64,000 bases of DNA from Mesosutterella multiformis (lineage in GTDB: Bacteria; Pseudomonadota; Gammaproteobacteria; Burkholderiales; Burkholderiaceae_F), in the NCBI RefSeq assembly GCF_003402575.1, contig NZ_BGZJ01000001.1:1424501-1488500 (forward strand), read 5' to 3'. Positions within the stretch are counted from its first letter, which is position 1. Each line of letters begins with the position of its first letter. Below, piece after piece: positions 1 to 10,388 of the stretch. The translations under genes were made by a program, and so were the position numbers. The notes beneath the pieces were generated by a model, which made no database searches, was not told the DNA's origin, and saw only the letters and a list, made by a program, of their open reading frames with translations.

Positions 1-1188
<1,188 letters not shown>

Positions 1189-1219
1189 TAATTCGATCTG
1201 AATTGATGAATTAAAATCA

Positions 1220-1275
1220 GCGGATACGTTGGAAAGCGGCAGTGCACCTGCTGGCCAATGTATCCGCTTTGCTTT
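1220..1275 (+). terminator. Long hairpin between guaB and guaA (terminator or attenuator)
   Basis: A 13-bp stem pairs 1220-1232 with 1255-1267 (one G-T wobble). Its loop contains a second small stem, GCAG 1239-1242 with CTGC 1248-1251. A T-rich tract, TTTGCTTTTCTT, follows the right arm. It stands 36 bp before the guaA start, so it may reduce read-through from guaB into guaA. Confidence 0.6.
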
Positions 1276-1302
1276 TCTTCTAACTTGAAAGAGTGTTCCC
1301 CC

Positions 1303-2868
1303 ATGAATCATGATCGCATTCTGATTCTCGACTTCGGCAGCCAGGTCACCCAGCTGATCGCCCGCCGTGTCCGAGAAGCGCATGTGTATTGCGAAGTCCA
1401 TCCGAATGACGTCTCTGAAGACTTCATCCGTGAATTTGCGCCGAAGGGCATTATTCTCTCCGGCTCCTATATGAGCGCCTATGAGGAGTCGAATGATCAG
1501 GCAAGCCCCGCGGTGTTCAGCGCCGGTGTTCCGGTTCTCGGCATCTGCTACGGCATGCAGACGATGGCGATTCAGCTCGGCGGCAAGGTTGAGCCTGGTA
1601 CGAAGCGTGAATTCGGCTACGCTGAGGTCCGCGCCCATAACCACACGAAGCTGCTGGAAGGCATTGAAGACTTCAAGGGCCCGAACGGTGAAGGTTTCCT
1701 GAAGGTCTGGATGAGCCACGGTGACCGTGTTTCCGAGCTTCCCCCGGGCTTTGTTGTGATGGCGTCCACTCCCTCCTGCCCGATCGCGGCAATGGCGGAC
1801 GAAACCCGTCACTTCTACGGCGTTCAGTTCCACCCGGAAGTGACCCACACGGAAAAGGGCCGCGAGATTCTGCAGCGCTTTGTGCTCGGTATCTGCAACT
1901 GCAATCCGGACTGGGAAATGGGTAACTTCGCGAACGAAGCGATTGAAAGCATCCGTGCTCAGGTGGGTTCCGATGAAGTCATTCTCGGCCTTTCGGGCGG
2001 CGTGGATTCTTCCGTTACCGCGGTTCTGATTCATAAGGCAATCGGTAAGCAGCTCACCTGCGTGTTTGTTGACAACGGTCTTCTCCGACTGAACGAGCGT
2101 CAGCAGGTTCAGGAAATGTTTGAGAAGAACCTCGGCATGAAGCTTGTCGTGGTGAACGCTGAAGAGCGCTTCCTGAATGCCCTGAAGGGGGTTGCGGATC
2201 CTGAGCAGAAGCGCAAGATCATCGGCCGTGAATTTGTTGCCTGCTTCCAGGAAGAGGCTAAGAAACTGACCGGCGCGAAGTGGCTTGCCCAGGGCACGAT
2301 TTATCCTGACGTGATTGAATCCGCCGCCGCGAAGACGAAGAAAGCGAAGGTGATCAAGTCTCACCACAACGTCGGCGGTCTGCCCCCCGATATGCACCTG
2401 AAGCTGCTGGAGCCGCTCCGCGGACTCTTCAAGGATGAAGTGCGTGAACTCGGTATTAAGCTGGGACTTCCCCGCGAGATGGTGTTCCGTCATCCGTTCC
2501 CCGGCCCGGGTCTGGGTGTCCGAATCCTTGGCGAAGTGAAGAAGGAATACGCGGATCTGCTCCGCGCAGCTGACGCGATCTTCATTGAAGAACTGCATAA
2601 CGCCGGCTGGTACGACAAGGTCTCCCAGGCCTTCACGGTTTTCCTCCCGGTGCGCTCTGTGGGCGTCATGGGCGACGGCCGTACTTACGACTGGGTTGTG
2701 TCGCTGCGCTGCGTCGAAACGACGGACTTCATGACGGCCAAGTGGTCCCACCTGCCCTATGAGCTGCTCGGCAAGGTGTCCAACCGCATTATCAATGAAG
2801 TGAAGGGCATCAACCGTGTCTGCTATGACGTCTCCGGAAAGCCGCCAGCGACGATTGAGTGGGAATAA
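1303..2868 (+). CDS. guaA: GMP synthase (glutamine-hydrolysing)
   Basis: Converts XMP to GMP using ATP and glutamine. The 521-residue length fits the family (525 in E. coli). The N-terminal class I glutamine amidotransferase domain has the nucleophile Cys82 in LGICYGM and the His-x-Glu of QFHPEVTH. The ATP pyrophosphatase domain has the P-loop LSGGVDSS near residue 230, and the C-terminal dimerisation domain ends in PPATIEWE. I chose the ATG at 1303 because homologues start close to the [11 protein letters not shown] strand; an in-frame ATG at 1258 lies inside the preceding hairpin. A strong terminator follows. Confidence 0.98.
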   Translation: MNHDRILILDFGSQVTQLIARRVREAHVYCEVHPNDVSEDFIREFAPKGIILSGSYMSAYEESNDQASPAVFSAGVPVLGICYGMQTMAIQLGGKVEPGTKREFGYAEVRAHNHTKLLEGIEDFKGPNGEGFLKVWMSHGDRVSELPPGFVVMASTPSCPIAAMADETRHFYGVQFHPEVTHTEKGREILQRFVLGICNCNPDWEMGNFANEAIESIRAQVGSDEVILGLSGGVDSSVTAVLIHKAIGKQLTCVFVDNGLLRLNERQQVQEMFEKNLGMKLVVVNAEERFLNALKGVADPEQKRKIIGREFVACFQEEAKKLTGAKWLAQGTIYPDVIESAAAKTKKAKVIKSHHNVGGLPPDMHLKLLEPLRGLFKDEVRELGIKLGLPREMVFRHPFPGPGLGVRILGEVKKEYADLLRAADAIFIEELHNAGWYDKVSQAFTVFLPVRSVGVMGDGRTYDWVVSLRCVETTDFMTAKWSHLPYELLGKVSNRIINEVKGINRVCYDVSGKPPATIEWE

Positions 2869-2903
2869 TCCCGTTCAAACTGCTGATCTGAATTGAAAAG
2901 CGA

Positions 2904-2938
2904 AAGCCTGGGGAATGACAGATTTCCCCAGGCTTTTT
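2904..2938 (+). terminator. Rho-independent terminator of guaA
   Basis: The arm AGCCTGGGGAA (2905-2915) pairs with TTCCCCAGGCT (2924-2934) around a short loop, followed by TTTTT. It lies 36 bp after the guaA stop and just outside the IS30 insertion. Confidence 0.9.
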
Positions 2939-2990
2939 ATTTACTGCAATGGCCAACTGACCGCTCGGACGTCCCAGAGCAGAATTCGAT

Positions 2991-4097
2991 GGCGAATTAT
3001 CACTTCAAGTGCAAAGCCTGAGAAAAGAATAGTGGCCCATAAAGCTTCCATAATAGAGATTGTCAAGATAACTATAGAGGGAGCTCATGAGCCACTATCA
3101 TCATCTTACTCTTCGGGACAGAGTATTTATTTCGGCTTTAACGATTTCAGGCAAATCCCTGTCTGAAATTGCATGTGCGATTGGGAAAAATGTTTCTACG
3201 ATCTCCCGCGAACTGAAGCGAAACAAGGCTGTATCGGCCCAGGATGGGGCTTCAGCTGCCTATGATCCCTGTGCCGCGCAGGCCCGATATCAGAGACAGA
3301 GAAAGCATTGCGGAAAGAGAAACATTCTGAAGTCTGACTCGTTGCTGACAAGGATTGTCTCAAATCTGCTGGTTAAGAAATTCTGGTCTCCGGAGCAGAT
3401 TCAATACCGTCTCAGAAAGGAGCTGCCGAATCTAAGGATCAGCGCCACGACAATCTACCGAGGAATCAATTCTGGCTTTCTGGATCGCTTTGTGGATGGC
3501 CGAAAGATGTCCCGACACCTGCGACACCACGGTAAAACGCGTCACCGTAAAGGCATGACCGAGAGGCGAGGAAAGATCCAGATCACTCACAGCATTGAAG
3601 AGCGACCCCTGGAAGCTCAGAACAGATCTCGCCTGGGGGATTGGGAAGGCGATACCGTCATCGGAAAAAAGGGCGGAGCCTGCCTCACGACTCTGGTCGA
3701 TAGGAAGTCCGGCTTTCTCTGTGGCGGGAAAACCGCTTCCAAGACTGCGGCCGATGTGTCTGCCGTAATTGAGAAATCTCTGTCAGATAAGGATCTGCGT
3801 ACGATTACCGTAGATCGCGGAAAAGAATTTTCCTGGGCTGAAAAACTGGAGAAAGATCTCAGAACCAAAGTGTATTTCTGCTTGCCTCATCATCCATGGG
3901 AGAAAGGAAGTAATGAAAATACAAACGGACTTCTTAGAGACTTTTTCCCAAAAGGAATGAGTATCGATAAAATTTCTCAGGCAGAAGTTCAGAAACGGTT
4001 CAATGCTCTGAATTTCAGACCCAGAAAACGTCTCAATTGGAAGTGTCCGGCTGAAGTCTTTTATTCAGTAACTTTGCACTTGATTTGATAATTCACC
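2991..4097 (+). mobile_element. IS30-family insertion sequence, copy 1
   Basis: This 1107-bp element has terminal inverted repeats of about 25 bp: the left end begins GGCGAATTATCACTTCAAG and the right end reads, in complement, GGTGAATTATCAAATCAAG, with three mismatches. The ends were fixed by comparing this copy with the second copy at 33789-34895; identity stops at both boundaries. The flanks carry AT on both sides (2989-2990 and 4098-4099), a possible 2-bp target duplication as is usual for IS30. The single transposase gene is intact, so the copy may be active. Confidence 0.93.
3087..4088 (+). CDS. IS30-family transposase
   Basis: A 333-residue DDE transposase that would excise and insert the element bounded by the flanking inverted repeats. 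The N-terminal part (residues 1-50, YHHLTLRDRVFI to STISRELKRN) is the helix-turn-helix that recognises the ends. The catalytic core shows GDWEGDTVIG (first Asp), TVDRGKEFSW (second Asp) and GSNENTNGLLRDFFP (Glu). The protein differs from copy 2 at only two places as read: Arg versus Cys just before GDWEGD, and Ala versus Thr in SQAEVQ. No frameshift or stop. Confidence 0.95.
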   Translation: MSHYHHLTLRDRVFISALTISGKSLSEIACAIGKNVSTISRELKRNKAVSAQDGASAAYDPCAAQARYQRQRKHCGKRNILKSDSLLTRIVSNLLVKKFWSPEQIQYRLRKELPNLRISATTIYRGINSGFLDRFVDGRKMSRHLRHHGKTRHRKGMTERRGKIQITHSIEERPLEAQNRSRLGDWEGDTVIGKKGGACLTTLVDRKSGFLCGGKTASKTAADVSAVIEKSLSDKDLRTITVDRGKEFSWAEKLEKDLRTKVYFCLPHHPWEKGSNENTNGLLRDFFPKGMSIDKISQAEVQKRFNALNFRPRKRLNWKCPAEVFYSVTLHLI

Positions 4098-4217
4098 ATC
4101 AAAATAAAAAATTGCGTCAATCGCATAAGCCTGACACTCAGAGCAGAGAGGCATGGATTATATTAAAAGTTATTATTTTTATATAATAAGTGCTCAGGTT
4201 GTTTTTCCGGAGGCTCT

Positions 4218-4607
4218 ATGGACTTCGAAACGGCTGATCGGATTTCCAGCACCTTTGGTTTATATGCGGGAATTTTGGCTTTTCTGATTCCCGTTGCGCT
4301 CTGGTGGTGTTCACGTCACTTTTGGCACCCGGAGAGCCGGGCTTCCTATGCATTGCAGTTTGCTCTGTGGCCAGTGATATTCCTCAGTTATCAGCTCGGG
4401 GGTCCCATTGTCCGGATACTGATGGGACTGCCGACGCCGCCATTTGCGCAGACACTGGGTGAGAAAATAATGGGCATTTTCGGGGCATTCGCAGTCCTGG
4501 GTCCCGTTTTTTTCCTGATCGGATATGCCGTGAGCAAAAAGAAATTCCCTGAAAGAAAGAATTCTGTGGAATCCTCTTCGGAAAACAAAACAGAAACTAA
4601 GAAATAA
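4218..4607 (+). CDS. Small integral membrane protein, unknown function
   Basis: The 129-residue product was not recognised. It has three or four hydrophobic segments (about residues 15-33, 47-65 and 86-107) and a hydrophilic, charged C-terminus rich in Ser, Glu and Lys from residue 108. The ATG at 4218 is supported by GGAGG seven bases upstream. The gene begins about 120 bp after the IS30 element in an AT-rich stretch and is followed after only 4 bp by a hicB-like gene, so the two are probably cotranscribed. It could be an accessory gene brought in with the surrounding mobile DNA. Confidence 0.65.
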   Translation: MDFETADRISSTFGLYAGILAFLIPVALWWCSRHFWHPESRASYALQFALWPVIFLSYQLGGPIVRILMGLPTPPFAQTLGEKIMGIFGAFAVLGPVFFLIGYAVSKKKFPERKNSVESSSENKTETKK

Positions 4608-4611
4608 GACT

Positions 4612-4884
4612 ATGACTGAAATTTATCAATATCCGGTAAAAGCCACCCCGAATGGTGAAGGAGGTTTTATCGGCTCATTCCGGGATGTGCCGGAGGCTTT
4701 GACCGAGGCTGAAAGCATTGAAGAACTGAAAGAGATGGCGCTCGACGCGCTGGTCACTTCGATCGACTTTTATGAAGAAGACGGAAGAGAATTTCCAGCA
4801 CCTTCAGCGCCGCAGCCCGGTGAGTTAATGATTGAGCTGCCGCCGGAAGCCGTTCGCAGGATCAAAGCGCTTGAAGCCCGATAA
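4612..4884 (+). CDS. hicB: HicB-like antitoxin, shortened and without HicA
   Basis: The 90 residues match the partial-RNase-H-fold half of E. coli-type HicB: YPVKATPNGEGGFIGSF, then DVPEALTEAES, then DALVTSIDFYEEDGREFPAPS. HicB normally neutralises the HicA mRNA interferase and represses its operon through a C-terminal helix-turn-helix. Here the protein stops after about residue 90, where the DNA-binding domain of the 138-residue E. coli form should begin, and a terminator follows directly. No hicA frame is seen on either side. It could be an orphan remnant, or act on a HicA encoded elsewhere. It starts 4 bp after the preceding gene and is likely coupled to it. Confidence 0.8.
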   Translation: MTEIYQYPVKATPNGEGGFIGSFRDVPEALTEAESIEELKEMALDALVTSIDFYEEDGREFPAPSAPQPGELMIELPPEAVRRIKALEAR

Positions 4885-4902
4885 ACTGCGGCTCATCAGA
4901 TT

Positions 4903-4959
4903 AAAACCGCGGAAAGGGTCAGTTGCGACTATGCGCCTCTTCCTTGCCGCGGTTTTTTT
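4903..4959 (+). terminator. Terminator after hicB
   Basis: AACCGCGG (4905-4912) pairs with CCGCGGTT near 4945-4952, with AAAGG/CCTT pairing inside, followed by a run of seven T. It ends the membrane protein-hicB unit. Confidence 0.8.
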
Positions 4960-5052
4960 CGCGCGTAATTCAAGTGAAATTTTTCTTGCTGCAGAAATCC
5001 GCAGAGGTATCCATCCTGTGGATTCCTATTCACAGAATGTATAAATACGTAA

Positions 5053-6156
5053 TCAGAAACGGTGTGTCATTCCGGCAGCAACCTGCGTAATCCGGGTCTT
5101 CCGGCTCGGCGCCGTGTCAAAGTCCTTTTTGTACTGCTGGTACCCGATGCCGGTATAAATCTCGGTCCGCTTGCTGAAGACATAGTGATAGCGGATCGCG
5201 GCGCTGAAGCCTGTCAGATCGTACGTTTCGCCTGCCTGCGCGAATTCTTTGCCGTAACGGCCGGAGGCATATCCTGTCATCACTTCAACTTTGTTTTTTC
5301 CGAGGGGAATGACCGCGCCGAGTCCCACCGCGGCCCCGCTGAGGCGGCCGTAATCTGCCGATCCATCCGCGAGTTTTCCAAGCCAGAGACCGGCAAGATT
5401 ATCCGCTCCGGTGACATACTGCAGACCGCCGAGAAGCCTGAAAGTCCCAAAGTCGTAGCTTCCCGCAAGCCCATAGACCTGTTTATCCTCCCGTTTTCCA
5501 AAGCCGGTAATGGCAGCGTATCGGACGCGTTCCGCCGTGATGACAGCGTTCAGGGCTCCCCGACGATAGGCCGCGGCGGCACCGAGGTATCGCTCATTCC
5601 CGCTCTCATGCGGAGCTTCATCGCCTTGGGAGAAGGAGTACTGGAGGTACCCCGTCAACCCGGCGGCAGACGGGGACTCATAAGTCACCGTGTTGTTGCG
5701 GCGCGTGTCAAAGGAATAGGGGCCGGTAATGAGCCCGTCTCCGCCATCAAAAGCGTCCCCGGTCCCGAAGAAAAGGTCGTACGTTCCGGCCGCGGAAGAA
5801 AAGGTGCCGATCCGCCCGAAAGTGACTCTGCCGTAGGGAGAGCTGACATCGGCTGTCGACTGGCGGTGGAAGAGCCGGCCGCCTTTTTCATTTCCGGTGT
5901 CCGATTCAAACTGATTTTCGAGTTTGAACCCAACTCTCCAGCCGCTGCCGAGCGATTCTCCGCCTTTGAAACCGAAACGGGAACCGGCATTCTGTCCGCT
6001 CATCATCTGGAGGCTGTCTGCTGTAGTGCCTTCAGAGGCGGTATGGGAGTAGCGAAGTCCGGTATCAACGACACCATAAAGTGTCAGACCGGACGAAAAG
6101 GCTGTTCCCGGGATCAGAAGGGCGGCACTCAATGCGGCAGCGAGTCGGCAATTCAT
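5053..6156 (-). CDS. Gram-negative porin (first copy)
   Basis: A 367-residue trimeric outer-membrane porin for passive entry of small solutes. It has a Sec signal peptide of about 21 residues (ending near GTAFS), then the first beta strand SGLTLYGVVDTGLRYSH that marks the burkholderial/neisserial porin_4 family, repeated aromatic-rich strands, and the final strand AAGMTHRF ending in Phe, required for outer-membrane assembly. Length is normal. It is related to, but clearly diverged from, the porin at 20689. A methyltransferase-ABC operon lies upstream on the same strand, separated by 29 bp. Confidence 0.95.
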   Translation of the reverse strand: MNCRLAAALSAALLIPGTAFSSGLTLYGVVDTGLRYSHTASEGTTADSLQMMSGQNAGSRFGFKGGESLGSGWRVGFKLENQFESDTGNEKGGRLFHRQSTADVSSPYGRVTFGRIGTFSSAAGTYDLFFGTGDAFDGGDGLITGPYSFDTRRNNTVTYESPSAAGLTGYLQYSFSQGDEAPHESGNERYLGAAAAYRRGALNAVITAERVRYAAITGFGKREDKQVYGLAGSYDFGTFRLLGGLQYVTGADNLAGLWLGKLADGSADYGRLSGAAVGLGAVIPLGKNKVEVMTGYASGRYGKEFAQAGETYDLTGFSAAIRYHYVFSKRTEIYTGIGYQQYKKDFDTAPSRKTRITQVAAGMTHRF

Positions 6157-6185
6157 GAGTCAGTTCCTGTGACAGAGAGATCCGT

Positions 6186-6986
6186 TCAGGCTTTTACCGC
6201 GTCAATACGGAACATACGGACGGGATTAAACGTTTCATCACACTCGAGGTAGATCCGGTCAGAAAGCGAATTGTCAAGGGAAACACGTTCAAAACCGATT
6301 TCAGTCAGTACCTGAAAATCCCATTCCGGACGGCGTTCATCGCTGATTCCGAGGCTGTCTTTGATCCGGTCGCATTCAGCGAGGGAATTATCCGATAGCC
6401 CTTTATGGGCGTTCTCGACCCCCTGATCCTTGAGGTCATGAGTGAGGGACTCAAAGGACACAGAGCCGTAGTCCGCATCGAAATTGATCAGGCGCCCGCC
6501 TTTCTTCAGAACGCGGAACCATTCGCTGTAAGCGGTTCTCGCGTCAGGCAGTGTCCAGGTGAGATTGCGGGTGAGGATGAGATCAAACGTTTCATCCTCG
6601 AAGTCCAGTGCCTGAGCGTTCATGACCCGGAATTCAGCGTTGACGTCAAAGTGAGCCGCCGCGGCTTTCGCTTCGGCAATCATTTCAGGCGATAGGTCAA
6701 TCCCCGTTACCCGATGGCCGAGCGGCGCCGTGATAATCGGGAAGAAACCGGTTCCGGTACCCACATCAAGGATACGGAGAGAATGGGATGTGCCAAGCAC
6801 AGCAGAGGCAATTTCATGCATCCAGCGGGATTTCACCGGACCCGAAAGTTCAGCGAGCCTCGTTTTTGCGAATCCTTCAGCGCGGCGATTCCAGTATTCA
6901 GTAATTTCCTCTTCAATATCGCGATCAAACGCCTGGATAAGGGATGCGGTTATGGAGTTTTTTTCGGTCAGCTGTTCAGAAATCAT
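6186..6986 (-). CDS. Class I SAM-dependent methyltransferase
   Basis: A 266-residue cytoplasmic methyltransferase. The Rossmann motif I ILDVGTGTGFFP, the acidic end of strand 2 VTGIDLSPEMIAEA, and the post-I/II segment DETFDLILTRNLTW are typical of the Methyltransf_11 group. The substrate cannot be read from the sequence. Its start overlaps the stop of the fused ABC ATPase by 4 bp (ATGA), so it is translationally coupled as the last gene of a five-gene ABC importer operon. That placement suggests it acts on the imported compound or on a ligand needed for import (inference). Confidence 0.88.
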   Translation of the reverse strand: MISEQLTEKNSITASLIQAFDRDIEEEITEYWNRRAEGFAKTRLAELSGPVKSRWMHEIASAVLGTSHSLRILDVGTGTGFFPIITAPLGHRVTGIDLSPEMIAEAKAAAAHFDVNAEFRVMNAQALDFEDETFDLILTRNLTWTLPDARTAYSEWFRVLKKGGRLINFDADYGSVSFESLTHDLKDQGVENAHKGLSDNSLAECDRIKDSLGISDERRPEWDFQVLTEIGFERVSLDNSLSDRIYLECDETFNPVRMFRIDAVKA

Positions 6987-8578
6987 GGTCTGCCTTTCAG
7001 TGTGAGTCCGGCCGCGAGCCGGGATTTTTCTTTAAAAAGGGAGGCAAGCTGCCTGAGGAGCGGATTCTCAGACGTGTCAATTGCCGAGGTGTCGATCTGA
7101 AGCGCCGCGCGGCCATCCTCGAGAAGAACGGCATCGGTGCAGATTGACCGAAGGGCCGTCAGATCGTGTGTGATAAAGAGCCAGGTTGACTCAGGGGTTT
7201 TAAGGCTGCGGAGCAGCTGCAGGATGTCCTGCTGCAGAGCAGCGTCGAGCCCTGAAAGCGCTTCATCAAAAATGATGAAGCGGGGGGCGGGAGCCAGAGC
7301 CCGCGCGATGCAGACCCGCTGGAGTTCACCGCCGGAGAGTTCGTGCGGGAATCGCGCTGCGAAGTCCTCGGTGAGTCCGACCTTTGAAAGCATTTCCTCG
7401 GTCCTCTGCTGGATTCCGGTATTCAGGCCCGCGATCCGCAGAGGCTCCTCGATGATTTCCCCAACGGTTTTATTGGGGTTTACGGAGTCTGTATAGTTCT
7501 GCAGCACGATGCTGAGCGATCCCGGATGCGCCTTCTTCCAGGCGTGAACCGTCACCCCATCGAAAAGCACCTGTCCGGAATCCGCTTTTTCCAGCCCCAG
7601 AAGAATCCGTGAAAGCGTGCTTTTCCCGGCGCCGGAGAGACCGATAAGTCCGGTGCAGGCACCTTTTTTCAGAGTGAAGGACACTCGGTCCAGCACATTG
7701 GTGACTTTCCCGCGGAAAAGAAATCCTGGGCCGGCATAGGTTTTGCGGACATCCTTCACTTCAATAAATGGAGTGGATGAGGCAGGCAATGCCGGTCGGT
7801 CTTCCGGCAGAGTCCTGAGCGCGGAGAGAAGCCGCTCTGAAGCAGGGTGCTCCGCGCCCGCGAGGTTCCCGGGAATGAGGGTTTCGACCGTATTTCCCCG
7901 ATCGACGACATAAATCCGGGAAGCGATCGACAGGACAGACGCCACGTCATGCGTGATCACAATCAGGGCGGCCCCGGTTTCTTTCTGCGCACCGAGAAGT
8001 TCCGTGAGAACAGACGAGGAGGAAAGAATATCGAGAGCCGATGTCGGTTCGTCAGCAACGATCAGCCGCGGTTTAAGAAGCCTGACGATCGCTGTCATGC
8101 ATCGCTGCAGCATGCCGCCCGAAAGCTCACACGGGAAACGACGGATCACGTCTTCGGGCCGATCAAAACCCAGACGGCGAAGTGTGGCGAGGATGGCGGA
8201 CCGCGCCTCAGACTTTCCCGTGCCCGGAAAGGCCTTCTCCAGAGTTTCTTCAATCTGGCGCCCGATCCGAATCAGAGGGTCAAAGGCTTCCATCGGCTGC
8301 TGAGTGAGCAGCACAGCGTCCCGCCCGAGACGGAAAGGACGGGAGGATGAGGCCGGAACGGCAGGACCGTCGAGCCAGGAGATGCACCCCGAGAGGCCGA
8401 ACCGCGAGGAGAGAAGACCCAGCGAAGCGAGGACAGATGTGGTTTTCCCGGCTCCCGACGGGCCGACAATTGCGATGCATTCACCAGAACGCACTTCAAA
8501 CGAGGCTTCGCTTACGAGAGTCCGGCCGTTTGGGGCTTTTATCTGCAGACCGTCCGTTTTCAGAATCAGCTCACTCAT
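6983..8578 (-). CDS. Fused double ATPase of nickel/peptide-type ABC importer
   Basis: The 531 residues hold two complete ABC ATPase domains, equivalent to DppD plus DppF or NikD plus NikE in one chain. The first half has Walker A GPSGAGKTTS, signature LSGGMLQR and Walker [14 protein letters not shown]; the second has GLSGAGKSTLS, LSGGELQR and RFIIFDEALSGLD. A linker near residues 245-265 joins them. It would drive the two permeases encoded immediately upstream; the upstream permease gene overlaps by 4 bp. Substrate (peptide, nickel or metal chelate) is not decidable from the ATPase. Confidence 0.95.
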   Translation of the reverse strand: MSELILKTDGLQIKAPNGRTLVSEASFEVRSGECIAIVGPSGAGKTTSVLASLGLLSSRFGLSGCISWLDGPAVPASSSRPFRLGRDAVLLTQQPMEAFDPLIRIGRQIEETLEKAFPGTGKSEARSAILATLRRLGFDRPEDVIRRFPCELSGGMLQRCMTAIVRLLKPRLIVADEPTSALDILSSSSVLTELLGAQKETGAALIVITHDVASVLSIASRIYVVDRGNTVETLIPGNLAGAEHPASERLLSALRTLPEDRPALPASSTPFIEVKDVRKTYAGPGFLFRGKVTNVLDRVSFTLKKGACTGLIGLSGAGKSTLSRILLGLEKADSGQVLFDGVTVHAWKKAHPGSLSIVLQNYTDSVNPNKTVGEIIEEPLRIAGLNTGIQQRTEEMLSKVGLTEDFAARFPHELSGGELQRVCIARALAPAPRFIIFDEALSGLDAALQQDILQLLRSLKTPESTWLFITHDLTALRSICTDAVLLEDGRAALQIDTSAIDTSENPLLRQLASLFKEKSRLAAGLTLKGRP

Positions 8579-9423
8579 GCCTGGTCTCCCTCCGGAGTGA
8601 CATGCCGCATATCGAAAACATCCCGGAGTGAGTCTCCGAGGAAATTAAAAGCGGCGACCGTGGTCAGAATCGCGAGTCCAGGAGGGAGCATCTGCCAGGG
8701 GTAGAGCGAGAGAACATTCTTCGCTTCTGACAGCATCATTCCCCATTCCGGTGTCGGAGGCTGGGTGCCGAGACCCAGAAAGGAGAGGGATGAAATCATC
8801 AGAATCACGGCTCCGGTATCAATCGTCATCAGGACGAAAAATTCCCCGGCTGCGCCCGGGAGCAGGTGAGAGAAAAGAATATGGAACCGAGAGGCACCGG
8901 CCGCACGGGCATACTGAACATATCCGGACTGCATGATCGAGCGGAGGATGGTCCGCATCATCCGGGCGTACCAGGGCCACTTCGCCGCGGCGCAGGCAAA
9001 AAGAATATTGCCGAGACCGGGTCCTGCGATTCCGACGATCGCGAGTACAAGGACGGCTGACGGAAAACTCATAAAGATATCCGCCGCTCTCATCATGAGG
9101 GATTCGGCTCTGCCGCCCAGAATGACAGAAACCGCGCCATACGCGGCACCGGCAAGGCATGTGATCAGCATGGCAGCCGCGCCCGTGAAGAGCGTTGAGC
9201 GGATCCCCCAGATAAGACGTGAAAGCAGATCCCGGCCGAGAGAATCCGTTCCGAGAAGATGAGTGAGGGACGGGGAAAGGAGCTTTTCCGTCAGACTGAT
9301 TTCAGTCGGGCTGGAGAGCGGCAGAACCGGGGCAAGAACCCCAATCACCGCGATCGCGAGGATGAGCCCGGCTGCCGCGGTTGCCCCGCGGTTTTCTCTG
9401 AATCGCCTGAAGAGAATATTCAT
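8575..9423 (-). CDS. ABC importer permease, DppC/NikC type
   Basis: A 282-residue inner-membrane subunit. It has an N-terminal segment FRRFRENRGATAAAGLIL as in OppC/DppC proteins, then six predicted membrane spans, a GTDSLGRDLLSRLIWG motif after the first span, and the ATPase-contacting EAA loop around YARAAGASRFHILFSHLLPG. Pairs with the DppB-like permease 11 bp upstream and overlaps the ATPase gene downstream. Confidence 0.94.
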   Translation of the reverse strand: MNILFRRFRENRGATAAAGLILAIAVIGVLAPVLPLSSPTEISLTEKLLSPSLTHLLGTDSLGRDLLSRLIWGIRSTLFTGAAAMLITCLAGAAYGAVSVILGGRAESLMMRAADIFMSFPSAVLVLAIVGIAGPGLGNILFACAAAKWPWYARMMRTILRSIMQSGYVQYARAAGASRFHILFSHLLPGAAGEFFVLMTIDTGAVILMISSLSFLGLGTQPPTPEWGMMLSEAKNVLSLYPWQMLPPGLAILTTVAAFNFLGDSLRDVFDMRHVTPEGDQA

Positions 9424-9434
9424 TTCATCCCTCC

Positions 9435-10373
9435 TCAGAGCGTCGAACCCTGCCTTCTCAGACGGGGGTCAAGCCAGGCGGTGAAGATGTCCCCCGCCAG
9501 GTTGAAAAGGATGAAACACACCGCCATCAGCAGCACATAGGCTTCAATCACCGGAAAGTCACGGTTGAAAATCGCCGTGACGCAGAGTCTGCCGATTCCG
9601 GGCCAGGCAAAAATACATTCGACCACGAAAGCCCCGGCGATCAGCTTCGGGATTGACATCGCGAGAGCGGTCGCGCTGCCCCGGAGAGAATTCAGCAGTT
9701 TATGAAGCTGAATCCTGGTCCGGGAAAGACCACGGCTCTCGGCGAAAAGCACCCAGCCGGCATGGTTCGTTTCCACCATTTCCGCCCGGATGAGGCGCAC
9801 ATAGGTGCCGATATAGGCGAGTGACAGCGTCACGGCCGGGAGAATAATCGAATCCGACCGGGTCATGCCGCTTGTCGGCAGCCATCCAAGGAAAACGGAG
9901 AAGAGCCACATCAGGAGAAGCCCGGCCCAGAAGTCAGGGAGAGAGGAAAGGGCGAAGACCACTGATCGGATCAGGTGATCCGTTTTGCCGCCCTCGCGTG
10001 ATGCGCAGATCGCGCCGCATAGAACTGAGAGCGGAATGATGATGGCGAGCGCTGCGGCCGCGAGTTTCAGTGTGGCGGGGAGCGCTTCGGAAAATTCCTC
10101 CGCGACAGGGCGTCCGGAAACCCAGCTGCGGCCCAGGTCTCCATGAAGGGCGGAGGTGATCCAATCCACCCACCGGACGGCTATCGGGCGGTCGAGTCCC
10201 ATTTCGGATCGTGTTTCCGCTATGAGCTCCGGTGTCGGCACCATGGCGTTCACGCGAATGGCGACCTCGGCGGGATCGGATGGCGAAAGAGAGGTGATTA
10301 AAAACGAAATCATCGATATCCCGATAAGAATCGGGATAAGAAAGATGAGCCGTTTCAGAATCAGCCGCAGCAT
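9435..10373 (-). CDS. ABC importer permease, DppB/NikB type
   Basis: A 312-residue inner-membrane subunit. The start MLRLILKRLIFLIPILIGIS is the usual OppB-type first span, followed by a periplasmic domain and five more spans; the EAA loop is seen at FAESRGLSRTRIQLHKLLNS. Lies 15 bp downstream of the binding-protein gene and 11 bp before the second permease, all on one strand. Confidence 0.94.
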   Translation of the reverse strand: MLRLILKRLIFLIPILIGISMISFLITSLSPSDPAEVAIRVNAMVPTPELIAETRSEMGLDRPIAVRWVDWITSALHGDLGRSWVSGRPVAEEFSEALPATLKLAAAALAIIIPLSVLCGAICASREGGKTDHLIRSVVFALSSLPDFWAGLLLMWLFSVFLGWLPTSGMTRSDSIILPAVTLSLAYIGTYVRLIRAEMVETNHAGWVLFAESRGLSRTRIQLHKLLNSLRGSATALAMSIPKLIAGAFVVECIFAWPGIGRLCVTAIFNRDFPVIEAYVLLMAVCFILFNLAGDIFTAWLDPRLRRQGSTL

Positions 10374-10388
10374 TGGGAGTCTCTCTCC

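Noticed and set aside
5062-6252. Plus-strand open frame of 396 codons antisense to the first porin
   Set aside because: The porin on the minus strand has a signal peptide, family motifs and terminal Phe; the plus-strand frame has none.
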